Under the pieces are notes generated by a model. It worked only from the letters and a program-made list of their open reading frames with translations, had not been told where the DNA came from and did not search any database. 64,000 nucleotides of DNA from Primulina eburnea (taxonomy: Eukaryota > Streptophyta > Magnoliopsida > Lamiales > Gesneriaceae): the NCBI RefSeq assembly GCF_022965805.1, contig NC_133108.1:43656051-43720050 (forward strand), in the 5' to 3' direction. Numbering within the stretch: position 1 is the first letter of the stretch; each line of letters opens with the position of its first letter. Both the position numbers and the translations under genes were made by a program. This document shows, in pieces, positions 24,558 through 37,142 of this stretch.

Positions 24558-27500
24558 ATGTCGCTGAGGCCGAGCGCGAGGACGGAGGTTCGCCGGAGTA
24601 GGTACAAGGTGGCGGTGGACGCGGAGGAGGGCAGGAGGCGGCGAGAGGATAACATGGTGGAGATCCGGAAGAGTAGGAGGGAGGAGAATTTGCTGAAGAA
24701 GAGACGCGAGGGGCTTCAAGCTCAGCAATTGCAGCCTACGGTCGATGTACCGCAGCTCGATAAAAAGGTATTTGATAATCGGTCATGTATGAGCTCAATT
24801 TTGAATAACCCTGTGATTTCCAATCGATTCTGTTGGATTGCTTGATCGATCTGCGGCTATCATTATATCGTCTTTGTAGAAGTTGGTATTAGGATTCGAG
24901 CGTAATATTTGATCTTTGCGTTTGGCATTCTTTATGCGTGATTATTCCAAATATATAGGATTGAAGTTATGTTGAAGCAGCACAACTTAGTATTTCTGTC
25001 CCTCGCGACTCTAGCTGTATGCTGATTTGTTCAAGGTTTACTTCGTTGTGGTAATTTTTAAAAACATTTACTTACTATATGCTCTCAGTTGGATAGTCTT
25101 CCAGCAATGGTGGCTGGAATTTGGTCAAACGATAGAGCATTACAACTCGAGGCCACAACTCAGGCTCGTAAACTTCTTTCAATAGGTAAAAAAATCAAAC
25201 TTTATTTACCTGAATCAGTTTTTTCTTTTTCTTTTTTCCCGCACATCTTGTTTGTTAAATAATGGATTTTTTTTCTTTTGTTCATTTGGCGTTTTATGGG
25301 AATTTTGTTTCAACAGAAAGGAACCCACCAATTGATGAGGTGATTCAGTCTGGAGTTGTTCCTCGGTTTGTTGAGTTTCTTGCAAGGGAGGACTACCCAC
25401 AGCTTCAGGTAATATTTTTAGGTCTCATTACTGTTTGATTTAAAGTGTTAAAAGTATCCATTTTTTTGGTCCTGTAATGACTTTTTTCCCTAGTTTGAGG
25501 CAGCATGGGCTCTTACAAATATTGCTTCTGGGACGTCTGATAATACTAAGGTTGTGATAGATCATGGTGCTGTCCCTATTTTTGTGAAACTTCTTAGTTC
25601 TCCAAGTGATGATGTTCGGGAACAGGTACTTGTTACAAAATGACTTCTCCATCCTCCATTCAACTGTCTGCCCGATTTAATGAAGTGATTCTGCAATTAA
25701 TGCTTGATGATACAGGCAGTATGGGCTTTAGGAAATGTTGCGGGTGATTCACCAAAGTGTCGTGATCTTGTCCTCAGTTACGGAGCTTTGATGCCTTTAT
25801 TGTCTCAGTTTAATGATCAAGTAAAGTTATCCATGTTGCGAAATGCAACATGGACACTGTCAAACTTTTGTCGGGGAAAACCACAACCACTGTTTGATCA
25901 GGTGGGTCCTTCAAGTTCTATTTAGTGATACTTTCTTGTAGTAAAATATTCTCATATACATAATTGAATTTGAATATATGTCATCTGGAATCCCTGAGCA
26001 GGTGAAACCAGCCCTCCCTGCACTTGCTCATCTTATACATACAAATGATGAAGAAGTCCTCACAGATGCATGCTGGGCACTTTCTTATCTCTCTGATGGT
26101 ACTAATGATAAAATCCAAGCTGTGATAGAGGCTGGTGTATGCCCTCGTCTGGTTGAGCTTTTGCTGTGAGTGATGCAGTTATATGACATTGTTCAGAAAT
26201 CTGATATTAATTTTTGTATCTTTGTATAGAGATCTCTGTATCTCTCAGCGTAGAGATCTCTGTATCTCTCAGCGTGTTGCATATTTATTTTTATTTCATT
26301 TTCCTTTTTTGTTTTGGGTTTTGTAGGCATCCCTCACCATCTGTTCTGATCCCTGCGCTGCGGACTGTGGGCAATATTGTGACAGGTGATGATTTGCAGA
26401 CTCAGGTATGTAGTTGGATTGCTACATTTTCCTGGACTAACAAATTCTCTAGTTCATTTATATGAATTCATTGGTGGATGATACGAAACGTGGCCTTTTC
26501 TACTTGTTTTGGCTTTTATGCAAGGGCGATAATTTACTTCTCTGTATGTTGTCTATATTTTGGGATTCCCGGTTTCTGATATCTGTACAGGTTAGATTAC
26601 TTATTGGTTTGTATGGTTTCTTCATTTTTGTGCCATTTTTCAATGATTGAATATCCTATATATTTGGGACTCAGTATTTTAGGTATCAGTTGTACTTCAA
26701 TTATCACAAAATATGGTCACTGTATAACTTTTCAATTGAGATATTTAATACAAGATGTGTATTTATGAAACAAGGTATCTGATTATCTTGATGTATTAAT
26801 TGAATAGACTGATATACAGCTTTATTCATGGTCAGGTGTTTGTGATCTTTCGATTATATATTCCCGGAAGTATGAGCTCTAAATCTCTGCCTGAAAAATT
26901 ACAAATCCTCATTGATCTTTTTATCTGATTTCAAATAAATTTAGTGGTTCCAAGAGGTATAAAGATGTGTCTTGATCTGCTGTCGTGATTTACAAATTCT
27001 GCTAGATGTCTGAACTCTTGACTAGAAAAGGATGTCACAATTGTGGGTTCCACTGTATTGAATAAATGGGGTTGCATCTTTACTTATAATGAAACAAACT
27101 TAATTTTAGTTTGTTGACGTCAGTTTTGGGGTTCAATGCACTGCTCTTTTAGGATCCTTTGGGGAGTTGAAAGTACTCTAGAAATTTTGAGATGAAACTT
27201 AATGTTGCAATTACACTGTGTTAATATCGACGAAAGTGTCAGATTTTTTATTTGAGTTTTTTCTAACTCACTTTTCGTTTGATGATTTTCAGATCATCAT
27301 TGAGAACAGGGCTCTTCCTTGCCTACTTAGCTTGTTGACGCAAAATTATAAGAAAAGTATCAAGAAGGAAGCTTGTTGGACTGTCTCAAACATCACTGCT
27401 GGAAATAAGGACCAAATTCAGGTATGCAGAAAATGGTGGGGTTGTTACTCTCCACTTGGTAATATAGTGAGTTACTGAAGCTGTCATTTGAATGAGCAGG

Positions 27501-28080
27501 CAGTGATTGAAGCTGGCATAATTCCTCCCCTTGTTATTTTGCTTCGAAGTGCCGAGTTTGAAATAAAGAAAGAGGCTGCTTGGGCTATATCTAATGCCAC
27601 TTCTGGTGGAACTAGCGACCAAATCAAGTATATCTTTTACCTCCATTCTATTATCGTATTTATTGTTGCATATTTGGAATGAAGACGATGTCAAACTGGT
27701 TTGGCAGGTTTCTAGTACGCGAGGGATGTATAAAGCCGTTGTGCGACCTTCTGGTTTCTCCGGACCCAAGAATCGTGACCGTCTGCTTGGAAGGTCTTGA
27801 GAACATCTTGAAGGTTGGAGAAGCTGAGAAGAACCTCGGTAACACGGGAGATGTGAATGTCTTTGCGCAAATGATTGATGATGCGGAAGGGCTAGAGAAG
27901 ATTGAAAATCTTCAGAGCCACGATAACAATGAAATTTACGAGAAGGCTGTAAAGATACTTGAAACATATTGGTTGGAAGAAGACGACGAGCAGCTGGTCT
28001 CTAGTGATGGTCCCCAATCTGGTTTCAACTTTGGAGGTGGTGAACTTCCTGTTCCATCCGGAGGATTCAAATTTGGCTGA
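24558..28080 (+). CDS. IMPA: Importin subunit alpha (karyopherin alpha)
   Basis: Adaptor that binds nuclear localisation signals and carries cargo through nuclear pores with importin beta. Ten exons join to 529 aa: 24558-24767, 25089-25185, 25317-25408, 25494-25625, 25716-25901, 26002-26165, 26327-26405, 27293-27421, 27500-27627, 27708-28080. Exon 1 is the Arg/Lys-rich importin-beta-binding domain ([20 protein letters not shown]). Armadillo repeats follow, with the family's W...N ladder: [66 protein letters not shown]. The C-terminus has [14 protein letters not shown], the acidic [10 protein letters not shown] region and a Gly/Phe tail ending GGFKFG. Length and all splice phases are normal. 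Which isoform it is cannot be decided here. Confidence 0.96.
26224..26275 (+). repeat. 26-bp tandem duplication in importin alpha intron 6
   Basis: GTAGAGATCTCTGTATCTCT occurs twice in a row with almost no change (period about 26 bp), just after the exon ending at 26165. It is intronic and likely neutral. Confidence 0.75.
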
Positions 28081-29286
28081 AGGTACCCTCAAGTCTTTCA
28101 TGAAGTGTGCTGAATTATCTAACTTATGCATAATCGTACTCTGAAATGGTCATTGAGGGAATCTACAGGAATTTCTCGGATCTTGAGAGTTGAAGTACTG
28201 ATCGAGATTCAGCTGAGAAGAAGTTGGAGTCCGGTGGGATGTCGGTTTGTATGGTTTCTTGTACCGATATTTTGCTTGAAGAATAAAGATGGTCGTGTGG
28301 GTTTATCACACAGGTTAAACGATAGCCTTGTTTGCTGTACATCATGAGGTCTCCTTTGTCTTATTTCGGGTATGCTTTGTCGAGTCTTTTGTCATTACCG
28401 ATTGAATGATCTAATTTATATACTATATTTCATGGAGGTCACATTTCACGTTGTGCGGGATAAAAGGTTAAAAAATGGACTGGCTTGTAATACATCTGGG
28501 TCTCAGAGTTTTCTTTGAGCGATGCTTGTGTACGTAAATGAATAATGTTTTATCAATTTTTTTTTTAATATATTTTTTATTTTCAACCGAATGAATGAAT
28601 TGTCGGTAATACTTCATATGAGCAAAATTTTGGATAAACCAAAATACTAATATATAATCAAACTGATTTGAAAATGTGGTTCGCTTAATCTGAAAATATA
28701 TTATAAAAATCAGTCATTTTCGGTTCATTTAGTCGGTTTTTGTTATATTTTTCTCCACAATCGAATAAACCGAAAACCATTTTTTTCCTATTTTTTAGTG
28801 GGTAATATTCAATAGTGGTGTAAAAATACACCATAAGGACTTGATATCATCAATGGTTACAATGATTATTCTCTTCTCTTTGTTGTAGCTTTTGAATGAC
28901 CTAGTTTGGTTTTATTCTATTTTTTTTAAAAAAAAATATTATCCTAATAATTGATTTTTAGTCCAGTTTGCTGTGTTCGGGTTTGATGAAAAACCGGTTG
29001 GTTTGATTACATTGTAATTTAAAAGTTTCGAAGAACACAAAAGTCAAAATGGCAGCATTTTATCAATGGCAGCCAGCCACAGCCACTTTAGGCTAGCTTA
29101 GCTGATTCCTAATCTACTTTTCCGCTCGTCTTTTTCATTGCCAGATTGGAACTCTTCAAACCTATTTCATATTAATATTGGATTTGAAATGGATTTCCGT
29201 CCACTTTAATTCATGTGAATTTGGAATTCATCTAACAAAAATTGTAAACTGTTAATATAAAAAAGTGTGAAATGTCAAAGGAATAA
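28081..29286. other. Importin alpha 3'UTR and spacer
   Basis: The first roughly 450 bp read as 3'UTR, with AATAAAG at 28281-28287 and a later ATGAATAATG. The rest is AT-rich with no gene recognised. Confidence 0.5.
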
Positions 29287-29461
29287 GACAAAAACTTGTG
29301 TGAGACGGTCTCACGGGTCGTATTTGTGAGATGAATATCTTATTTGGGTCATTCATGAAAAAAGTATTATTTTTTTATGCTAAGGTATTACTTTTTATTG
29401 TGAATATGGGTAGAGTTGATCCGTCTCACATCTGTGAGACGATTTCACATGAGACCTACTC
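29287..29461 (+). mobile_element. MITE copy 3 (GTGAGACGGTCTCAC family)
   Basis: Full copy opening GACAAAAACTTGTGTGAGAC and closing GAGACCTACTC. It is flanked by AAAGGAATAA on the left and AAAGAATAA on the right, a 9-bp target duplication with one extra G. Confidence 0.9.
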
Positions 29462-31890
29462 AAAGAATAAAGATTTGAATAATATATTAGAAACAAGAAA
29501 TTTATTATTTTTAAGTATTTTGATTCAAATACAGCTGTAAGGGTATATAACAACTCGAAAGTATTGCACAAAACTGTATATTTTTAAATTTTTTAAGGAG
29601 ACTCGAAAATGAATAAAATATTTTCATTTTGTGTGGATTAAAAATTGAAATTTTATTTCATTTTGTCGGCAAAATATGTTTGAAACATGTGAGCACTTGC
29701 ATCACATGCAAGTTCAGAAGATGTGCGGCAAAGATGAAATCGAGAATTTGCTTCTGGCGTTCACAAGTAGGATGAGCTATTTATAAATAGAGTTCGTCTG
29801 AAATTCATCCCGTTCTCAAGTCGAGAATCTCAATTCTCAAGTTTCACTATATATTCTCCTAATTATTCATATAATATTGTCAAGTATTTGTTCTCCTATA
29901 TTAAGATATTGTTTGTTTTCTTGGAAAACACTGTGAATATTTTTACACCATAAAATATTATAGTGAAATTCTTTTCATCTCGTCCGCGGTTTTTACCCTA
30001 ATAATTTTTAGAAATTTTTCACATAAATCTCAATGTCCAATTTTATTATTTATTTTCATATTTATATCTCAAGATATCGCACATCAAACCAACACATTTA
30101 AGCACAAGGGATTTTCGTCTGCAACTGCATAGGTATGTGTTGGGAAATCTCAACGACTTAGGACATCCACATCTATAGTCATTAATCTATGTTTTTAACC
30201 TTCCATCTCTTAAAAAGTGTGGATTCGACGAGCCACATAACCATTATATTAACAATTTCTCATTATTAATATACACTCACATTCATTTAATATCAATATT
30301 TATTATTTATAGATCTCGCTGTTTATTTATTATTTTTTTTTATTTTATATTAATTAAATATCTTCTGTTCGTTTGGCTTTTAATTTTTTTTTTCTTTTTT
30401 GGTTGAAGTGCAACGGCTCCTCCCAGCCAGTGGTAACCTTTTTATATATTTTTTAAAACTAAAATATAGGATCTTTTCATAATAAAGTACAATTTTTAAA
30501 ATGGAGAAATAAACAGTTTTTTTTTAAAAACAAAAAATCATGGATGTATGTGCATGTCCATAGAAATATGTGTATAGTCTTTAGAAAAAATACGGAGTAA
30601 TAAACTGGTTTTTTAAAATATTAAAATAAAAGTTTTCAATTTTTTTTTTTTGAAAAATATGGTTTTCAATTTGTAAAATTGAGATAATGGGAAAGAAAAA
30701 AAGAATTAAGATAACTAAAATATAGAGTTTGATAGTTAATTAAAAGTATAAACAATATGACGCGTGTTTTCAGATGATATTTTGTCTTTTTTTATAAAAA
30801 AAGTTATGTGAATTAACGAGAATAATTCAGTCGAATTTCTATGTTGACATGACAGTCAAAATTAATAATATATATCCACACTTACACATAAATATTAATT
30901 GATGTTAATAATTATCTATTAATGCACCAAGGTTGGTGACTTAGTTATTATTTGGTAATAATTGGCATAAAGGCCACATCATTAAATTTGCATATAAATA
31001 ATCGATATAAAAATGTTAAAGTAGCTGCATTTGGACGTTGGACCCCATTGCTAATTTTTAATTTTATTTAATTTATCTACGTCTTACAAACACTAATAAA
31101 TATTGACTAATAAAAGAATTATCAAATTCTGCCTGGTCTGCCAACAAATTCAAATAGCGAAGTCGAATAGTTTTGTCAGCTTCTTTTCTTTTGTTTTATC
31201 AAAATTGCAAATTTTCAAGTGTTACAACTGATAAAAATATGCATTTGTTGATGGCAATAATTATATAAGAAGAGGATTCAAATTCAAATTCAAATTCAAA
31301 ATTCAAAATTCAAATTCAAAAGGGAAGTCGACAACACATGCATGCAGTGCAAAGCAGCAGGTTATGCAGCAAAGAACACTGTACTCTACATCTGCACGAC
31401 TTATGTTTGGCAACATAGCTCAATAAAAAAATATTCAGTTATAAATTAATGATAATTAAATATAATAATTATTATCTTTACACCTATAATGATATTACAC
31501 GTGCATCCACCCCATGGCCGTGCTATTAAGAGGCAAATGAGTCCAATGACTCGAGCTCATATATTTTTTGGGGCACAATTTTTTTTTAAAAAAAATTATT
31601 ATATATAATATTAGTTATTAGATAGCCCTAAACCAAGTATTTATTAAATCAATCTTGCTTAGCATGTAATCGATTTCTTCCCCAATATTCATCTGCAGAC
31701 AAGCCATAATCGACTCCATTCTTTGCGTCGTCTCTAGGTTTGATTGAAAGATCTGTGAGGAGCTGTAAGTCTATTTTCTTGTATTTGCTTTGTTTGGGTT
31801 TCTAATTTTTTATTGTAGTTTTTTTGCTTTCTTCGGGGCTTTATGTGGTATCTATAATCTATGTTTTTTGACTGAAATTTTGGTGGATGT
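29462..31890. other. AT-rich gene-free region
   Basis: No coding signal found on either strand. There is a short (ATTCAA)n-type repeat at about 31276-31320. The region looks like old, decayed repeat DNA. Confidence 0.5.
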
Positions 31891-31904
31891 AATGCTTATC
31901 CGGC

Positions 31905-32150
31905 TTTCAAATGCTCATATTGCTTATAAAATCTTGTTGACTGTCCTGGTTACAGTAGCAAGTGCATAGCGAAGTTTCTTAAAGATAAAGCTCATCAAAA
32001 CTTCTCTCCGATTAATCATGTCACGAGAAATATTGAATGGATTGGCTATGTTATCGATTGAGAAAGAAATTATTGAACAACTTGATTATACAGACTTGAT
32101 TAGTATTTTAGCTCTAAAAATGTTAGACAGATTGTTTTTTAGTGATCATT
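31905..32150 (+). pseudogene. hAT transposase C-terminal dimerisation-domain relic
   Basis: The plus strand reads NAHIAYKILLTVLVTVASA, a stop, RSFLKIKLIKTSL, then MSREILNGLAMLSIEKEI and IEQLDYTDLISI before the frame breaks. This matches the C-terminal block of plant hAT-type (zinc-finger MYM-like) transposases, where VASAERSFSKLKLIK and LNGLAMLSIE are hallmark motifs. The Glu of ASAERS is now a TAG stop and a base is missing after LISI. No upstream transposase exon was recognised. Confidence 0.75.
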
Positions 32151-33000
32151 TTGGACATGTTTGATATTTTTATTCTTTTAGTTTTTTATATTGTCTTTGA
32201 CGTATTGATTTAATTTGAAAAATTGATATGGAACGAAAAAAATATGAACACACATTATGATTCGGAGGTCTCTTTTTAAAAGTTAGACTCAAACCCAAAT
32301 ATTGTTAGGATCGACCCTGCATCCACCCATTTGATTATCTTATACAAACAAATCAAATTATACCATTGTATTCCAAAACTTTTGTTCTAGCACCATATAA
32401 CATAACATGTCCTACAATTAGTTTGCAAAATAAAGTGTATTGCATGAAAATAACCTTACATTTAATTATTATATGTGTATTGCATGAAAATAACCTTACA
32501 TTTAATTATTATATGTATTTTATTTAAGGTTATAATAGCAGCAACTGATAAGAGTATAGATTTGTCAAGTTGCACGACATTGGACCGCGGGAGGCACATG
32601 CAAAGTCAAACCCAACATTCTAAGGAATCAAACAATACGAAAACGAATTTTTTTCTTAATGATTTCTGTCTACGTAGTTCCAAGATTCTTTGACTTCCCA
32701 CTCCAATTTAATTGTAATGAAAGCATAAATAATATTTACCAAAAAAAGAAAAAGTCTATAAAGATTAATTTTACTACAACAATTTGAATAATATACGATT
32801 CACTTTATTAAAATGGTTATTATTCTTACCTTTTTAGTAAAAAAATTCTTCATAAAATAAATAATGTTAAATAATATTTTCTGCATATATTGCGTACATG
32901 TACAATATATTAAATAAAAAAATTCTGATTTTTAAAATTATTAATAAAAAAATAATAATTTTACGTAATTTGGATGTAACAACGAGGACCTCGTTGTGTA
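32151..33000. other. AT-rich spacer with a 41-bp tandem duplication
   Basis: A unit starting GTGTATTGCATGAAAATAACC at about 32434 is repeated exactly at about 32475 (period 41 bp). No gene recognised; the short frame at 32475-32693 begins inside the repeat and has no known motif. Confidence 0.55.
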
Positions 33001-33277
33001 TCTATACTATATTATTAAGTGTGAGGACCTCATAGTAACTACCTAAAGAGGACACCAATTTTTTTTTTCACTTTTACCTTTATATGATACTAATATTACA
33101 CTTTTGTTTTTTGTTTTTTTTTTTTTTAATTTCAACACACACTTTTATTTTTATTTTTTTTATTTCAACCATTAAATATAAATTTAGTCCTTCCAAAATT
33201 TGTCAAATTTCAATTTAGTACATCGATAATAATAAAAAAATTTGTAAACACACGCAACGCGTGTGCATAGTAACTAG
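33001..33277 (+). mobile_element. Short non-autonomous Helitron-like element
   Basis: Starts TCTATACTATATTATTAAG after an A and ends CTAG before a T, as expected for Helitron insertion between A and T. A 7-bp perfect hairpin (CACACGC-AAC-GCGTGTG, 33249-33265) sits 8 nt before CTAG. There is no terminal inverted repeat or target duplication. At 277 bp it has no coding capacity. Confidence 0.75.
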
Positions 33278-33307
33278 TATATTTATGATGGCTTGTTGCC
33301 TAATATA

Positions 33308-34155
33308 TCTATACTATATTATTAAGGTTACGTTTGGTTGGAAGGATATGATAAACTAATGATTAGTATTTAAATGATAAAAAAAATGATTGTGATAGAA
33401 ATATAATATATGACGTAAAATAGTATTATGTTTGATATGATTTTTAAGTGTGGGATAATTTTGAATTTTTTGATGAAATGACGAAATTGTCCTTTTCTTT
33501 AATTTTTTTTTCTTTACTCCGGCAACATAGGTGCTCCGACGGCCGGCGGTGTTCCGGCGGCATCCGCCGTTGGCCGGAAGTGGCAGCCGGAGGTGACCGG
33601 CCGGAATCGGCGTTAGCGGCGACGGTCGGCGTTAGCGGCGGTGGTCGGCATTAGCGGCGGCGGTCGGCGGCGGCGGCGGCGGTCGACGGTGGTCGGAGGG
33701 CGGTCGGTGGAGGGAGGTGATGGTGAGTTTGAATTTAGGAGAAGGGTAAAATTGGAAAAATAAGATAGATTAAGAGTAGGAATCTTTAAGGGTGAGGAGG
33801 TATTATTTTAACCTACCTAATATAACCTAATCATTCAAAGAGGGATTGACTTGGTTAAATAATCACGCGAACCAAACGGGTGATAGGTGGGTTAAAAAAA
33901 ATAAACCCACCTAATCTTAAAAACCAAACACTGCGTAAGTGTAATGACATGATAATAACTATCTAGAGACGACATTAAATTTTTTTTTAATTTTATCTTA
34001 TATGATATTAATATTACACTTTTGTTTTTTTTTTTAAATTTCAACACATGTTTTTATTTTTATTTTTTATTTTAAATATCAATTCATTCCTTTCATAATT
34101 TGTTAAATTTCATTTTAGATCATCGATAATGATAAAAAAATTATACAAAGTGTTA
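33308..34155 (+). mobile_element. Second Helitron-like copy, split by a nested MITE, with a decayed 3' end
   Basis: It opens with the same TCTATACTATATTATTAAG, again after an A. After the nested insertion (33326-33935) the interior continues GTGTAATGACATGATAATAA and tracks the first copy through its T-rich middle to about 34155. The 3' hairpin and CTAG are not preserved, so the end is approximate. Confidence 0.65.
33326..33935 (+). mobile_element. PIF/Harbinger-like MITE nested in the second Helitron, with a GC-rich core
   Basis: About 610 bp flanked by TAA on both sides (33323-33325, 33936-33938), the target preference of PIF/Harbinger elements. Termini are GGTTACGTTTGGTT and, reversed, CGCAGTGTTTGGTT. 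About 33530-33720 is a striking GC-rich block of repeated GGCGGTCGGCGTTAGC-like units, quite unlike the AT-rich surroundings. Open frames over this block are compositional and were not called as genes. Confidence 0.6.
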
Positions 34156-34588
34156 TGTGTTAAAGGTGCTCAAATCTTAAACTTTCAACATACGAGCGGC
34201 TGAGATTGCTCCAGGCAATCCGAAATTTGAAACGAACGAGGGGTATTATGGTCAATCTGGAAGAATTATAGAGACAGCTAGGGTTTGGTGTAGACTGTAT
34301 CATGTCCACTAGATTCCGTGTTGGCTTCTATGTTTTTTTTTTCACAAATACATATATTGTTTTGTATTTTCCGTAAAGACGCTCATCCTCGTTGATAGTA
34401 CACTCAAATTCTCCCGATATCGGCCACTGATCATCTCTTATCGATCAAATCCCATCTCCATTTCCTGTTTTCTTCATCATTTTTCTTCATAAATCGTTCC
34501 TTTGATCCTGTGTATAGTGAGTCTTCTGTTTGCTTTTTTTTGTTGAGCTTTTGGTGTTCATGAGAGTAGCAACATTCTGCTGGCTGGT

Positions 34589-35215
34589 ATGGATCTGAAA
34601 GAGGATGCGGTGAGGAGCAAATGCTTGTAGTTTTTACCCTTGTTTTCGATTAAATCTTGTTTTTACACATTTTTTTGCACTTGTTTTCGATTAAATCTTG
34701 CAAATTAATCTCTCCCTTGTTCTCTGATTCATTTATTCGATTTTTTCCAGAAGCAAGATTCCGATGAGCGAAATAGCGACAGGTGTTTCGTGAAATGCTG
34801 CAGCGGCTGTCGCACTACCAGAACTCCCCTATGGAGAGGCGGCCCAGAGGGACCCAAGGTGCACAAAATTTATGCAATCATTTGATTTTTTTCTACCCTT
34901 TAATTTTTCTCTGGGTTTATTGATTCTTCGGGAGTGCTCGATTTCCAGTCTCTATGTAATGCTTGTGGGATCAAATACAATAAGAAGAGGCGACAGCTGA
35001 TGGGTTTGGATATTGGAAGAAGTACCCACAAGAAGAAGAAGCGAACCGCTGTAAATCGTGGCAACGGGGTCAGAGAGATTTTGAAAATGCGATTTATGGC
35101 TTCGGGAAGTGAAGTCGTGTTACAGAGGTCGGGGAAGCTGTTGAGCAAGTTGAGGGAGGAAGAGCAAGCGGCTATACTGTTGATGGCTCTTTCTTACGGA
35201 TCTGTTTATTCTTAG
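34589..35215 (+). CDS. Small GATA-type zinc-finger transcription factor (class B-like)
   Basis: Three exons, 34589-34609, 34751-34858 and 34949-35215, join to 131 aa. The single zinc finger is complete: Cys24-X2-Cys27-X18-Cys46-X2-Cys49, with TTRTPLWRGGPEGPK and SLCNACGIKYNKKRR, the 18-residue loop typical of plant GATA factors. A basic KKKKR stretch follows and may serve as nuclear localisation signal. The protein ends in a short Leu-rich tail. Size and layout resemble Arabidopsis GATA15/16/17/23. Plant GATA factors bind WGATAR sites and act in light, nitrogen and cytokinin responses; the targets here are unknown. Confidence 0.92.
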
Positions 35216-37142
35216 ATGGGTAGGTGGTACCTTGTGTTGATCTAGTGGTGGTACCAAGGTCTCGAAAATCTTCGAAGTTTGAAAAAAGAGATGAAGTTTT
35301 CTAACAAGATCTAATGCTTCGGTTTTAATAGATTATTGGGATATCTTTAGATCTTTAGAAATTTGAGAAATGAAATGCAATTTTCTAACAAGATCTAGTG
35401 TTTAGATGTAACAGATTCTTAGTTTTATGCCAATTATTAGTGGAGAATCTCTAGTTTCTTTGTTTTTTTTTTCTTTTTTCTAGTAGTAGTATGTATTTTG
35501 AGTATCATCATATGCTACATTGAAGTTTTTCTTTTTTAAGATATGGTCAAATGTTAATTTTCGAATCATCAACATATAGAAACTTCACGAAAATTTGATG
35601 AATCTACTGTCAGAATACAAGAAAAAACACTCTCATTTTAACATAAACTAACCCATATTTTGATGATAGCATTTGTGACTTCTGACCTTGAAATTAGTGA
35701 GAATTGAGACAAAGTCATGTAATCACTTCCCCATATGATTATTGGGTCATGTTTCTGACTTGGGTTGCTCCTTGAATTTTCTTCTTTCGAACTTTTACTA
35801 CTGTCTTAAATCCTATAGTGTCGTTCGATGTCCATTTTCTAGGTTTTTAAAATCAAACTTTCAATATTTTGTAGTGCATGTGGACCGGTTTTATTAGATT
35901 CGATCATGTATTACCGATTGGTTCGTGTTCGGTATCCACATCTAGATACCTAGCTTTGGTATTCTTTGAGGGTGTATTTCTAAAATACTACGCTATAACC
36001 GCCATCGAATTGGCGGAATCATTGTTGATTTTGTTTAGAAACGTAACTTCGGATTCGGGATACGTTGGATGTCCTGCCCTCGGCATGTTTTCAAATTATC
36101 ATACAACTTGGATTGAGGGCACAGTTTAGACACACCGAGTCAGAGAGTTGTAATGTATATAGATAATACTGCGGATAAGCGAGTTTCAAACACAACACAT
36201 TTTAAGATATAACGTGGTAAATTGATAATTAAGACCCTGATCCCGATATATTCAATTTATCGTTAGGTGGGAAATATGATTTTTCACTCCTTTGAAAATC
36301 ATAAAAACTAAAACTCCATGTGAAAAATAAATTATCGGATAGATACAATATCGTACGTATGAAGTGTGGCTTGCCGGCCTCGCCTCATAATATTTAAGCA
36401 AACGCACTACCTTCTTCCCCCCTATCGATATATTATGTCATTTGTTTTAAAAACCAAGAAAACGAGTCTAAAAATTTACAGAACGAAAGGCGCATGTCCA
36501 CACTGGTATCTACTGATAAAAATGCCAAAACAAGGCACGATTTGGAAACAACTAGGATTAATCCTCATTTTATATTTTCCACAATTATATTTTATTTGCA
36601 TTCGCGCGAGAAATAATACATTTTTATTGAAGACAACATGTCTGATAGTGAGGGGCCTCGCGTTACGTACACCTCGAATGGGTCATTATTTTTCTGGAGC
36701 CTTTCAGAACAATATTCCAAAGTAGCACCATCATAAATTTATTTCATTTTGATTTTATTTATTGAGTACTTTTCATGCACATCCACACCGACTGTAGTAT
36801 TTTACTCGCATTATGGTTAATTTTATGCAATATTATGTCATTATAACTCTTGATACACAATATATCAAATTGATATTGATTGAATTTGGGGGAGAAAAAC
36901 TAAAGCAAGCTAAATTTGTAATATACCAGTGATCAGAAATCCACCGGAATACACCTATTTTGACTTCATTATTCCCATTGAAATAAATATATTAATCAGA
37001 TATTGGTTTACATGTACCACTAAATCCACATGAATATATATATACATTTATATTAAGTAAAGATAATAGGCTAGGACGTTGATAAAACACATGCTTGAAA
37101 TTTTAACTTGAATCAGAATTCCACTTGCTTTCAATTCAATAT
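35216..37142. other. GATA gene 3' region and spacer
   Basis: About 35297-35425 has two diverged copies of TTTTCTAACAAGATCTA-led sequence, about 84 bp apart, in the GATA 3' region. Open frames at 35878-36129 and 36366-36725 have no recognised motif and no paralogue in this window; I do not call them genes. Confidence 0.45.

Noticed and set aside
33448..33654. Gly/Arg-rich frame over the GC-rich block
   Set aside because: It is produced by GC-rich simple repeats inside a MITE; no start context or family match.
36366..36725. 119-aa frame in the spacer after the GATA gene
   Set aside because: AT-rich, no recognised motif, no splice partners; likely chance.
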